Positions 23,406 to 34,612 of a stretch of 64,000 bases of DNA are shown one piece after another; the stretch's first letter is position 1; the number at the start of each line of letters is the position of its first letter. Position numbers and translations under genes: made by a program. The notes under the pieces were generated by a model. That model was given only the letters and a program-made list of their open reading frames with translations, was not told the origin of the DNA and searched no databases. The stretch lies in NCBI RefSeq assembly GCF_030272615.1, contig NC_081409.1:655436468-655500467 (forward strand), given 5' to 3'. The stretch is from Cryptomeria japonica. Taxonomy: Eukaryota > Streptophyta > Pinopsida > Cupressales > Cupressaceae.

Positions 23406-23499
23406 GACTCTGTTGTCCAATGGATAGTGCACTAGCCTACGAACCAGAGATTTTGAGTTCATCCTGCGTCCTTTGCAGTCCTTGTCCCCAGTCAGAGCC
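23406..23499 (+). pseudogene. tRNA-Arg(ACG)-like relic inside element A
   Basis: The sequence follows plant tRNA-Arg(ACG): acceptor GACTCTG, an A-box-like TTGTCCAATGGATAG, anticodon loop CCTACGAA with ACG, then AACCAGAGATT and a T-arm-like GAGTTCATCC. About 20 extra bases follow before TCCCCAG and the closing CAGAGCC, which pairs with the 5' acceptor at six of seven positions. The insertion, a shortened D-loop and a damaged B box make a working tRNA unlikely. The acceptor matches the tRNA implied by the element's own primer site (14466-14485). A tRNA-derived SINE head is the main alternative. Confidence 0.65.
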
Positions 23500-24608
23500 A
23501 ACTGTTGGCCCCATATTTGGCCTACATAAAATTTGAATTTCAAATTGTTCCCAAGGTCAGAAAGAGGACTAATGAGTGTTTACGTGTAGGTAATGAGTGC
23601 GTTGCCCAAGGTCATTACTAGTCAGAATCTGAAAAATAGAAAAATCTTGAGAACTATCACAATTTGAGGGAAATCACTTGACAATCAGGATCTAAACATT
23701 ATTTTATGTTGTGTGGCCAACTTTCACCTAAACCCGGTTCATTCTCTGTCATATTTTAAAATATTTAGATTATTTTTCAAATAATAATTTAATATTTTAA
23801 ATTATTTTAATATGTCTGGTCATTTGCGATAAAAAGCTATTTAAAAATATTGATTGCATTCTTCCTTGATCCCTCCCAGTGGCCAATGGTTTCCAAGATG
23901 TACTCGATTGTTCGTTGAAGCGGAAGGTTAGAAATGCTCACTTTTTGAGCATCTCTAACCTCATTTTCCAACCTTGTGGGCCCACTTTGTCAAGAAGGTT
24001 AGAAATGCTCACTTTTTGAGCATTCTTAACCTCCTCAATAAGAGTTAAAAAAAAAAATGCTTATGAACAGGTTATGGACATTCATCAAATCATACAAGGG
24101 ATAGATGAGGTTATTCAGATATTGTAGCTGCAATTACTTTGGAAGATGTGACTGTCAAACCTAAGAATATCGCCTACCATAAGGTCTGATGATAGGATAT
24201 ATAAGCTGCAATTGGTAGATGTAAAGCCAGACTCCATACCGTTAATGCTTTGTAAGGTTGATATGCATGCCATAGATGTGGGAAGTATAATAAAGAACAT
24301 CAACACTGCACATGAAATACTTGACAGAATGCACAGGAAAACCGTGGAAGAATAGAGAAGGTTGATAGTTGAAGTACAGACAATGCTCGCAAGGTGTTTT
24401 ACCATAATACTTCATTGAGATCTCATCTCACGAAATGTGATTATTGCAAGCAATTCATACGATGGTTCGGTTCCAAAGGTTTTTAGAAGCTTCCAGGGAA
24501 GTGCAAGGGACAATTATAAAAGATTTATTCTACAACATCTGCTAATATCGTCCATGTTCGCATGAAGAGAAAACTTCTGAACAAGTAAGAACATGCACCA
24601 AAGCATAA
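23500..24608 (+). other. Element A 3' internal region, no ORF
   Basis: No conserved ORF is seen. It holds the twin hairpins at 23925-24032. A short stretch near 24066-24088 (GAACAGGTTATGGACATTCA) resembles the LTR interior near 12571-12590. A clear polypurine tract is not visible before the 3' LTR, which is odd for an element with otherwise good borders. Confidence 0.5.
23925..24032 (+). repeat. Two tandem copies of a 16-bp-stem hairpin
   Basis: Arms AGGTTAGAAATGCTCA and TGAGCATCTCTAACCT (23925-23961) pair at 15 of 16 positions around a 5-base loop. The unit recurs at 23996-24032 with 14 of 16 pairs and the same loop CTTTT. Spacing is 71 bp. It may be a structured RNA signal, such as for packaging or 3' processing, or a small inverted-repeat insertion that was duplicated. 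Confidence 0.75.
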
Positions 24609-27135
24609 TAAAATAGAGATTTTGTCAAACATCTCAATTGTTTGCTCTGATTGATACGCATGAAAAATGTGGATTCACAAGCAAGGAAGGTGAGCTATTT
24701 CTCCTTTGTCCCAGGTGCCATGAAAATAACTGAACGTAGGACAGACACGGGTATTTATATTGCACCGCCGAGCATTGGTCTTCAATGATCCTAGCACCTA
24801 CGTTGATTGGTACTTGCACCGCCCCAATAGTGGATCTTACTTATTTGTGCCCTACCACCATATAATATATTTGGAGGTCTCAATCGCCAGAACGGGTATA
24901 CAGCTCTATAAGGCTTTTTTTTTTCCCTCTCAGGCCAAGCGTAAGTGAGCTTACCTGAGCTATCCCACCACCCCGCCAGCTTTGAGACTTTCATTCTAGC
25001 AATGACTTACCTCAATGGCGATAAAGCGCGTTTTATGCCAATTCTGGAGATTCTGAACTCTTAAGCGAACTTAGAACCAAAACGATAAGTGCGATCATTG
25101 AGGATGCCACAAGAGATGTCTCTCATAGAATGCAATGGCTATAGGGAATAGACAAACGGATTTGTTGAAACAAATTTAAAAACTTCCAAACAAATGCATT
25201 CATAGGCATAACTTCAAACATCACAATATTTATAGTATAGAGACTTGGAACAAGTTATCGACATTCATCATGACATATTAGCACAAGAAGTTTTGTCAAT
25301 TTGTTATGGTTGAGAATGCTCTCGCATGAATACATCCAACACGTGGCATCATAGAACAGACACCTGAAATGTTTGACAGTCCTAGAAGAGCTTCCATTGG
25401 AACAAAATGAAATGATTGCAGAATGTGCACCAAACAAATTCATGCCGGAAGGTCCCAAAAGCTTTGAACTAGTGAAACACCATCGAACACATCTTAGAAT
25501 TGTAAGTTTTGTTTGCTTGTGGTTGACATTTATGCTCTCGATGGTTATCTTGAAGACACTCAAAATGCTATTATTATGATGCCAAATTAAATCATGGTGG
25601 TTGTGTGAACATGTTGTCTTGATACATGTAAATCATTTGTAAATGCTGCACAAAGTGTATACCAAGCACATGAAACATTTTGACAAAATGCTTCCAAAGG
25701 AATTTTGTCCTGTTTGCATGATTTGTACACAAAATGGACTCATTTAAAGGGCTTTCAACACATCTTGAATGTTGACTGGCAGATATATGTTTAGAATGCA
25801 AAACCATATGGAAAACAACTGAATTATTTAACAGAATGCCAAATGTGAAAGAACAACCATTGTATGTGAATTGTTTGAATTGTTGCCTTAAACAGGTATC
25901 ATCTCATGTAACAGGATGATTGAAATGTACAAAATGGTTTGCTGAAAGAAGATGTTGGATGTTCAAGCTTGATGGATATTGTCAGTGCAGAATACCGAGA
26001 GGATGGAAATACATTATTAAAAACTCATGAAGGAGAGGATTTCTAGTAGATGTTGGAATCCATGTCCTCCAAAGCTCACTTGTTTGTGAACATGCGATTG
26101 ATGGATTGGAAGATGACTCATGGTCCATAAAGAAGAATATTGGTGTCACTTAAGATATTCTCATAAAATTTTACAAAATTGAAAGATACCTTTGACAAAG
26201 CCAATAATAATTCAAATGTTATTTCTTCAAAGATATGGGTTACTAGTTACCTTTTGTAAAAGTGACTTATGTCACTCAATGTAACTAAAACTTATAAAAT
26301 AAGCCTTATTTTGTGAAAAGATGTAAAAGTCATACGTAGATAAGGTTTATTACTTTTAGAACCATTTTATTTTCAAAAGGTGATTAGAAAGTAGTTATCG
26401 GGTAGTTAGAAGGTAGTTATCCTACAAGCCTATAAATACAAGGCTTTGGTATTGGGGGAGAGACTTTTTATAGAAGGGGGGAACTTTTGACAGAGGGAAA
26501 ACTCTACTGGAATTCCAAGAGAAACTTGTAATGACATTTTGATTTGCACTATGTATAGAAAGGATTTTGGACTTGTATATTTCCAAAAAGGATAATGAAG
26601 AATACGTCTTAGTTCGTATGTTCTAAATGTATTCATTTGTTATTATTGCCAATTTCTTGTATGTCAAATTGGTAGTCTTTTTATGTATATGTGATCTGTA
26701 CGATTGATGTGATGATGCACAAGCAACCTTTGGTATCTCAGTTTGAATGTGTTGAAGTATCTTATCTCTCCATATGTTGAGATTTTTCATTCTTCTTTAT
26801 CGTCATGTCATGGCTAAGCATATTACCTTATGAACTCCCCTTGTAATTTGTTGCTAATGTTGGGAAATCTCAGTCGATGGTTGTGTGTCTATTGTTGGGG
26901 TTTCTATGTTTATTTCTCTTTAGTTTTATGTTTTCTCCTTTATGTACTTTCAGGTTAAAAGTACACAAAATCCTAAATACCCCTATCATACGAGGGAGCG
27001 ACCCCTCTCAAACATAGAGGAAGATCGTGTTTCACAGAACAATCTCTCCAACTATTGGAACATTTGTCACTGCTTATTGGGAAAACAGGGTCAGTTTCAG
27101 GTAAACGACCGCAGTGACAAATCTGTTTACCAACA
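24609..27135 (+). repeat. Element A, 3' LTR (2,527 bp)
   Basis: Full-length partner of 11933-14459, with the same TATA box near 26428. It ends TTTACCAACA at 27135; AGAAT follows. Confidence 0.9.
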
Positions 27136-28209
27136 AGAATAAAACATCATAACCATAATACTACACCTCACATCTAATCATTATTTAACCCTAAGGATTA
27201 AACCCTAATAGTTGATTGTTATACCCTCATCAAATCAACACCACTAGGACATCATAGATGTATGTAGTGCCCAAACTTTTGGGCAAAAATACAACAACAA
27301 TTTTTTTTTAAACGCTTAATTACTTGTAAATTACATGATGTTAAGGTGTGGTTGATCACTTAGTTACACAAATTAGATAACTTAATTGTCGACTTAATGA
27401 GATCTATAATGTGTGTGATTAATTGTTTAATGGAATCAAATCTACAGGGGTAACATGAGAGTAAGTTAAACCAAGCAGGGTAAATTCAACCCCTAAGTCA
27501 TTACGCTATTTTTTCCTCATTAGGGAATAGCTCCATAGAATTTAATTACAGAGAATATCCCTAGAGTAGACTTTAATATTTTTATTTAATTAATTAATTT
27601 TCTTAATAAATAGGGCTAAGAACTTGAAATAACGCTCCACACCTAAATATAAATTCACAATAGTTTTATTTACACTTACATGCAATTTTCATAAAAATAC
27701 TCAATTTCACTTAGGAATAATTGAAATATATCTAACATTGTTACGCTAACATTAAGGTTATTAATCATTTATTATTAAAATAATTCTATAACATACTATA
27801 TTAATATTTAATACAAATTTGTTATATTAATATTAATTAAATGAACAATTGTATTTATTGGACCCAAAATTCAATATAATATTATATCATTAATATTGTT
27901 CCCCTTTTGAACTAATATAAACCCCATGATTTAAAGCGCCCATTTATTTCTTTAATTTACATTACCTTATTTCTACATTTACATTTGTATTTAAATGACC
28001 AAATAAATTCCCATTATTAAAATTTGGGGACTTTCCCCCCATTCTTTATTTTAAAATTTACCCTCTTCTTTTTTTAAAAAGTTAACCTAATCTATATTAT
28101 TTTATATATCCCATTTTTAGGGTTTCCTTTTATTCAAAAGAGTTATTCTTAACTCCTTTCCTATTTATCTTCTTACTTTCTTCTTTACCCTAATTTGAGT
28201 TAGGGTTTC

Positions 28210-28235
28210 ACCATGAAATATTTTTTTCATGGTGA
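28210..28235. repeat. Perfect 10-bp hairpin
   Basis: CACCATGAAA (28210-28219) and TTTCATGGTG (28226-28235) are exact inverted repeats around a 6-base T-rich loop. Confidence 0.6.
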
Positions 28236-28339
28236 ATTTTTTATTGTTGGAGGGCTTAACTCCTACATGGCAATCATTGTATTTTGTTGCAGGCTCAGCA
28301 AAGGAGAGGTCGTGACGTTTTTTTGGTTTAGCACGAGGA

Positions 28340-28545
28340 GGAGGGATGGGGGAGGTGGACCACCATGGCATCCATCGCCCACAGTGTAGGGATTACCCTT
28401 GAGGTTGTGGGGACATCTCCCCACAGCCATGGAGCCTCAGCCCTATGACTGTGGGGTGGCCTCCCCATAGTCGCCAGGGTAAACCCCCACGACTATGGGT
28501 GGCCTCGGCCCCCACATGCCCGCTACCCACATCCCTACGATACCG
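28340..28545. repeat. GC-rich island beside microsatellites
   Basis: About 200 bp of GC-rich sequence with repeated CCCCACAG / CTGTGGGG words, several self-complementary, followed by an AT/TG microsatellite field. It shares GCCCACAGTGT with the island at 3459-3631. No credible ORF. Confidence 0.5.
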
Positions 28546-28624
28546 TATTTTTTCAATAATTTTTTTTTTTAAATATATATATAATATGTTTTAAACGATG
28601 GTTATATTTATATAAATATTTATA

Positions 28625-28818
28625 TATGTGTGTGTGTGTGTGTGTGTGTTTATAAATATATACATATTGTGTATACACAATGTTTTCTCATATCAGTTTA
28701 TTTTAACAGTAGCATTTATTTTAATATATATATACATATACATATATAGATATATAGACATATACACATATACATATGTATATATGTATATATACATATA
28801 TATATATACATTTATACA

Positions 28819-28849
<31 letters not shown>

Positions 28850-28889
28850 GTATATAAATATATATGTATATATATATATGTATATGTAT

Positions 28890-28922
<33 letters not shown>

Positions 28923-28945
28923 TATATGTATATGTATATGTATGT

Positions 28946-28993
<48 letters not shown>

Positions 28994-29203
28994 ATATGTA
29001 TGTATGTGTATATGTATATGTATATGTATATATGTGTGTGTGTGTATTTGTATATATGTATATCTATATATGTATATGTGTATATGTGTGTGTATGTGTA
29101 TATATATGTATATGTATATGTATATGTTTAATATGAAGCTTATTTTTTATTTCAATAATATCCAACAGGGTATTAAAAATACAAAATGCATGGATACATG
29201 ATG

Positions 29204-29258
<55 letters not shown>

Positions 29259-29383
29259 CACAAGTATATGCTTTATAAAAATGAAGTTGTTTTCTATTTT
29301 ATTCCAACATTCTTTTCTAAACAGCAGGTATAATGAAGTGTCTATATATGTATATGAATATATATCTACATATACACATATAT

Positions 29384-29464
<81 letters not shown>

Positions 29465-29467
29465 TAT
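28625..29467. repeat. Microsatellite field: (TG)n, (TATATG)n, (TA)n, (CA)n
   Basis: (TG)n at about 28627-28649, mixed TATATG/TATACA repeats at 28725-29130, (TA)n at about 29204-29254 and a long (AC)n of about 38 units at 29385-29460. ORFs read across these are repeat artefacts. Confidence 0.95.
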
Positions 29468-31882
29468 GTTCATATTATATAAATATGATCAAATAGCTTC
29501 TTTACTTTCTTGTTTAAAATCTTTCTTCTAAACAGATTTACCAAGTTGAAACAAATGGAAATGCTTCAATATATATACTTTCAGATTTTAAATATTATCA
29601 TTTTCAAGAGAATAAATGGAATGCTAAAACATCGTTTAAATATGAACTTTTGACCAATCAATAAATAGATTTAATACTCATAAACAGAATTATAAATGGA
29701 ACTAAATCTTTTTAAATGAAATGCTATAGCTATTCTTTTCAAAATCCATACAAATATATATAGATAGAACAACTAGGACCTATGATTTCACAAAGTTTAC
29801 TAACTTTATGGCTATTAGCTAAATAAAAATTTCTTTTTTCAAAGAACTATTTACAGAAATAAACAATCATACTATTTTGGAATACAAATTTGAGATAGCT
29901 TTTTTTTTTCTTTGTTTGTATTATTTTCAAAAAGAATACAAAGGTAGAGAAGAGAAAGAACAATAACTTCCTTTATTTTATTTCTTTCTACTTTCATTAT
30001 ACAATAGCAATAATAGTAGTAACAAACATTCAAAAGTCTTTTTGTTTTAATTCAATAAAAGGAAGTTTAATATTCTTATTACAATGTTTCTTTTCAGATT
30101 TATCATGACACATATATGATGCACAATCTGCAATACACATGTAAATGCAAACTTAGGAACACACTTCTTCAAATATTCCAAATGGATAACATTCTTTCTT
30201 TCTTCTCCTACTTCCAATAAGCAACCTACAAATTTAAATTTCTTTGGTTGTGACCATGGAGGCTCACCTCCCAACCTAGGCCTACAAGAGGCCACCCCTG
30301 AGCTTGGGAGAACTAGACACCAAATAGGTTACACACATACTCAAAATTCATACACAAAACTTATAGGAGAAGCATACAACATAAAACTCCCAACCCAAGC
30401 TTGCACATGGTCAACAAGTGACATATAAAAGAGGGGTGAAGGTGGACCAAGTATCAAAGGGGAGAACTACAATAATAACAATAAATACCAAATGCCTTCA
30501 CTAGGCTAACACATCCTTCAAACCTGGTCTCTCACATGACCAAAAAATTCCCTTATGAACCCCTAAGGCTTTCAAGCCAAATACACCCATTATGACCCCC
30601 CTAAATTTACAAAATATATGGAGCAAGGATCTCAGATCCCTGTTTCTCCCTCTCTTCCTAGAAGAGAGACTCTACACCTTAAGACTGTCACAAACCCTTC
30701 ACCCCAAGACTACTCTACCCTCCCAAGGGTGAGTTTGGTCTTGACTCCCATTCACAATAATCAAAGAAAAGATAGATAAAACAACTACAATTCAACCAAG
30801 TTCATAAAATCAAAGTTCAAAAGAATACACTCATTCACATATATTTTTAGCCAGATTTTTACACAAAGACAACATGAAAGTGCAACTAAGATTCTAAGGG
30901 TGACAATGCACCAACATTCAACTCCCTCTATGGATTGTGTGTCTCCCAATTTCACCAAACCAAGCCCAAAAGCATGCAGCAACAAGTCTCATTAGACAAA
31001 AAAAAAATTCTCAAAGCAAAATTCCTGCACAATTCTTAGTCTCCAAGATTGGAGAGTGGGTGATAAAGATTCTAAGTTTGAATATTTTTCCAAGGTAGAC
31101 TCTCTCCTCACACTTTCCAACTTCCTTGGAAGAGGATGGTGAAAGCTCATAGGTTGGTATTCCCAACTTTCTTACAAGGTTTCTAAAGAGGAAACTAAAA
31201 AGATAAGTGTAAGGTTGGGAAGTGCATCCAACACAAGAATGGAAAGTTTGTCTTACCAAGACTCAATCTTCTAGAAGTTGATTTTCGTCCATCAAGGAAA
31301 AGTCACTTTTGAAGTGACTTGGAAATCATATGTGAGTGGTTATAAGCTCAAAAAGGTCCCTTCCCCATAGGTATATCAAGTGTGCCTTCAAAAATGACTT
31401 AACCTCAACTATAGAAGTTAGTTCGACCCCCAAAAAACCCATCTAAAGTTTATCTACAGGTCAAACTTGATTTGACCATTCCAAAGGCTCCCTAACCAAG
31501 TTGTCTTTTGGGACCACTAAATGGGATTTGAAAATGCATTGGTTTTCACATTTCCCTCTCAAATACATGTCACATGACAACTCACAACATATTACAAGTG
31601 TCAAGTGACACCATAAAATACAACACATCAACATACACTTGGACATATCTTTTCAAGGTAAATTTAAATCCAAATTAAATAAATTGAACACACACACATG
31701 CATTCACTTATATAAAATAAACACTTTACAAATGAGGTATTATCTCTCCAAATAGACAAACATTGACTTGACAATCGCACATAGGTTTGTCTCTAGTTCT
31801 CTCGTATATTTTCATGGCCACATGGATTAATATCCTGCACATCTCAACCCACACATCAATAGGTCTAAAACAATATACATAT

Positions 31883-33541
31883 TGTGTAGGGGGGAAAGTG
31901 AGACTAAGTAAGAAAACCCTAATTCCACTCTCATGTACACACTCATGAAATATGAAAGAGCCTAGGGAGGTAACACACTTTGGCTAATTCTTGGGAGGAA
32001 GACAAAGCCAAGGATTACCTCTTTAGGTTTCTATTCCCTTGCTGTAAATGAGAGAGGAAAAATGCAAAGTGCAGATTTGAATGATTTAACCTAAAATGCA
32101 AGTATACACAACAACCCTAATCTAGAAATGCAGAACTGAGAATAACTACTATACTGCTGAAAAGTACAGATTAGGAGAAAAATTCAGAGGTGCACCTATG
32201 CCATAAATTTGAGCCAAAATATTTGGGACAAGAGTGCTAAGCCCTTGTCTTGATTTTGCAGACTAGAAGTTGTAACTGATAGACTGGGATCTGAAGACTG
32301 CAAACTATTATTCTACCAAAATTTGGGAGGACTAGGGAACCATGCCCCTATCCTGGGTAGGACCAGGTAGCCATGCCTTTGTACCAGGGGTTTCTACTGA
32401 TATTTCATCCCTAGAACTATGTTTGTGTGCTCCATCAGTCCTAAAATTTGCAGCAACGCTCAGATCCTGAATCTGCACCTGTAGTTGAAAATAAGGTTTT
32501 GGGTGGCTATATAGGGTTTTTCCTTATTTAAACCCCTATTTCGGTGATTTCCACCTCAAAAAATAGACAATTTTTATAGTAAAATAGTGTGTGCAAGAGC
32601 CTAGGATTAATGCAAACAATCTAGAACAACCCTAAAATGTAAACCCTCAATGCTTGTAATTGGCAAAGTAAGTGCTCTAAATCAATGATGCAAAGTGATC
32701 TAAAGAATGAATATAAGTCAAATTGATGTAATGAAGCTCCTACAGAGACATGGAAACAACATGAAACCATACCCAACCCCAAGGGAGAGGTAAAAGCCAA
32801 TCTTCAGTCGGTGATCTCCTATTGCTTTCCTACATCTTCAAAGGCTCCCAATTGGTGAAAGAATGATTTATGAATGCTTAATAGGTGTTGTTGAATGTTG
32901 TTGAAGACTCCAAAATCTCTACTCTTTTTCTACATAGAAGGCTCCTTGGGATCACTTCGATCAAAACTTCTCTAGATTAGATTTCTTAGCTCTTCAAATG
33001 AAGAAAGAGAGCTCTTATGTATGAAACCCTAGATCTTAATTTCACCTTTAGGTCGACCTAGGATTTGAATTTCCCACCAATTTCTTAGTGTTAAGCATTA
33101 TAATATCATAGAATTATGCTCCCAAAATTTTGAGAAAAATGTTAGGCACCAGGTGCAACTTGTACCCAGTCTAACCAACTTTTCACCAAATTTTCAGGGC
33201 CATTAGATATGATGATATTAGAGAGAATCCCAAAGTTACAACTGATTTCTTAGATGTTTTGATATACGAAATTTGGCCTTAAAGGTCAAAATAGGACATA
33301 ATTAGGGTTTATAATTTAATTATTTATTGAAGGAATAAAATGAAAAGGGGCATGCTTAGGGTAAAGGGCCCAACTTTATAATGTGTGAAGTGATGAAATA
33401 TGAATTTAGATTTAATTAAATTAATTAATTAAATGCTTAAAGGAGATTAGAAATGCAGGATGCAAAACACACTAAGGCGGGTGCTGAACCAAATGTGAAA
33501 TTGTACCACACTAGCAAGGGTGTACAATTTATGATGCTACA
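31883..33541 (-). repeat. G1 3' LTR (1,659 bp)
   Basis: The plus-strand text from TGTGTAGGGGGG is repeated from 63340 to the window end. The sense-strand start is TGTAGCATCATAAATTG at 33541, right after a purine-rich tract. The sense end is CCTACACA at 31883. Confidence 0.85.
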
Positions 33542-33556
33542 TTTAGCCTCCACTTT
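33542..33556 (-). other. Polypurine tract of G1
   Basis: On the minus strand AAGTGGAGGCTAAA lies against the LTR start TGTAGCATC. Purine-rich with one C and two T, so partly decayed. Confidence 0.6.
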
Positions 33557-34612
33557 AGCAGTCATATGACACTACGTCCATATACAAGCTAAAGTACAAA
33601 AATGTAAACATTATTTGAAAAGGGATATATCCATAAGTCATCAGATGAAGCCCCCAGCGGTATTTGTAGTACACAGTTAGGAACTGCACCATACAAAATG
33701 ACATGTTAGATCACAAAATCACCTAATGCTTACTAAGGAAGGTGATGAAATTCGTGGGTAGCTATATGGCCCCCTATTTTAGCTTGCTTATTAGTGAGGT
33801 GAGATAGGGTATCATGTTTACCGTAGTGAATTGTAATAAAGACCTTGATGAAACATGTTCACAACAAGGCTTGATCAAACATTGAAGAGCTTTATCAAAT
33901 AGGTGTGGAGCAAGAGAGTGAATTCACAATCTTGACGCCACCAATGACATGAAAACCAGAAGTCCCTAGCTCAAGTTATGAAAAGAGAGAAATTAGGGTT
34001 TTTAACTTAAAATCATAAAAATGAAAAAGTGCATACCTCATAAATATGAAAGCGACACTTTCATTTGTCACTTTTTGACTTTTGGCACTATTCACTACAA
34101 AGGAGCCCATGCATCAGCCATCATGCCTCGACATCAACCCGAGTGACCCACATGGATGGAGATCTTATGCTAGGTTGTGTTGACCGGCATACCACTTGAT
34201 GAGGTAAGTTGACCTTTCATTGACTCATTATTGACTTTTCTTGTTTGCATTGGTTTTTGTGTCAATGATGTCAGCATCGAGATCATGCACATACCCCCTA
34301 TCCAGACACCATGGTCTCCTAGGGCACCTTGGTCCTCCCTGGGTGCCCTGGTCCCATAGGGGCACCCTAGTCCTCCCAAGGCACTCTCGTTCCACCTAGG
34401 CGCCCTGGTCCTTCCAAGATTCTCTAGTCCTAGAGGGGCACCTTGGTCCTCCCAGGGTGCCCTAGTACCTTCTTGGAGTGACCGAGGGTTGCACATGATC
34501 AGGAGTCTGATGTGTAGAATAGATGTAATGATGTTTTTGATTAGATGATGATGATCGATGAGTGATTACTAATGATTGAATTGTTTCATTTTGCATATTC
34601 TTCCCTACATAT
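33557..34612. other. G1 spacer between PPT and antisense gene, with GC-rich inverted repeats
   Basis: No ORF is supported. At 34304-34485 a GC-rich block repeats GGTCCTCC and GGGCACC / GGGTGCCC words. Pairs at 34322-34328 with 34341-34347 and at 34435-34442 with 34455-34462 are exact or nearly exact hairpins. The block stands about 130 bp upstream of the antisense gene, where its promoter might be. Confidence 0.5.

Larger units (their letters stand above)
11933..27135 (+). mobile_element. Element A: non-autonomous LTR retrotransposon, split by element B
   Basis: Two direct repeats, 11933-14459 and 24609-27135, both measure 2,527 bp and end in CCAACA. The left copy begins TG, the right copy TA. 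Downstream of the left LTR lies a tRNA-Arg-type primer site. Removing B leaves about 8.6 kb with about 3.6 kb of internal DNA, holding one unfamiliar ORF (14579-16161 plus 22754-23276). No protease, RT, RNase H or integrase motif is seen, so it must have been moved by another element. Flanking five bases (TGAAA left, AGAAT right) match at only three positions, so the duplication is decayed or the edge is off by a base or two. The primer type suggests a Ty3/gypsy Tat/Ogre partner. Confidence 0.85.
27136..31882. other. AT-rich spacer with microsatellites and a GC-rich island; possible long-LTR start at 27263
   Basis: No gene is supported. TGTAGTGCCC at 27263 resembles the sense-strand starts of S2 (TGTAGTGTCC) and S1 (TGTAGTACCC), so another long LTR in plus orientation may begin here and be interrupted by G1 at 31882. 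That rests on about ten bases. The five bases next to G1, CATAT (31878-31882), would be its left target duplication; the partner lies beyond the window. From 29471 to 31882 I see nothing beyond AT-rich text. Confidence 0.35.

Noticed and set aside
23406-23499. Functional tRNA-Arg gene
   Set aside because: About 20 extra bases near the T-arm, a short D-loop and an altered B box.
28628-29496. Tyr/Val/Ile-rich ORFs up to 167 codons
   Set aside because: Translations of TATATG, TA and CA microsatellites.
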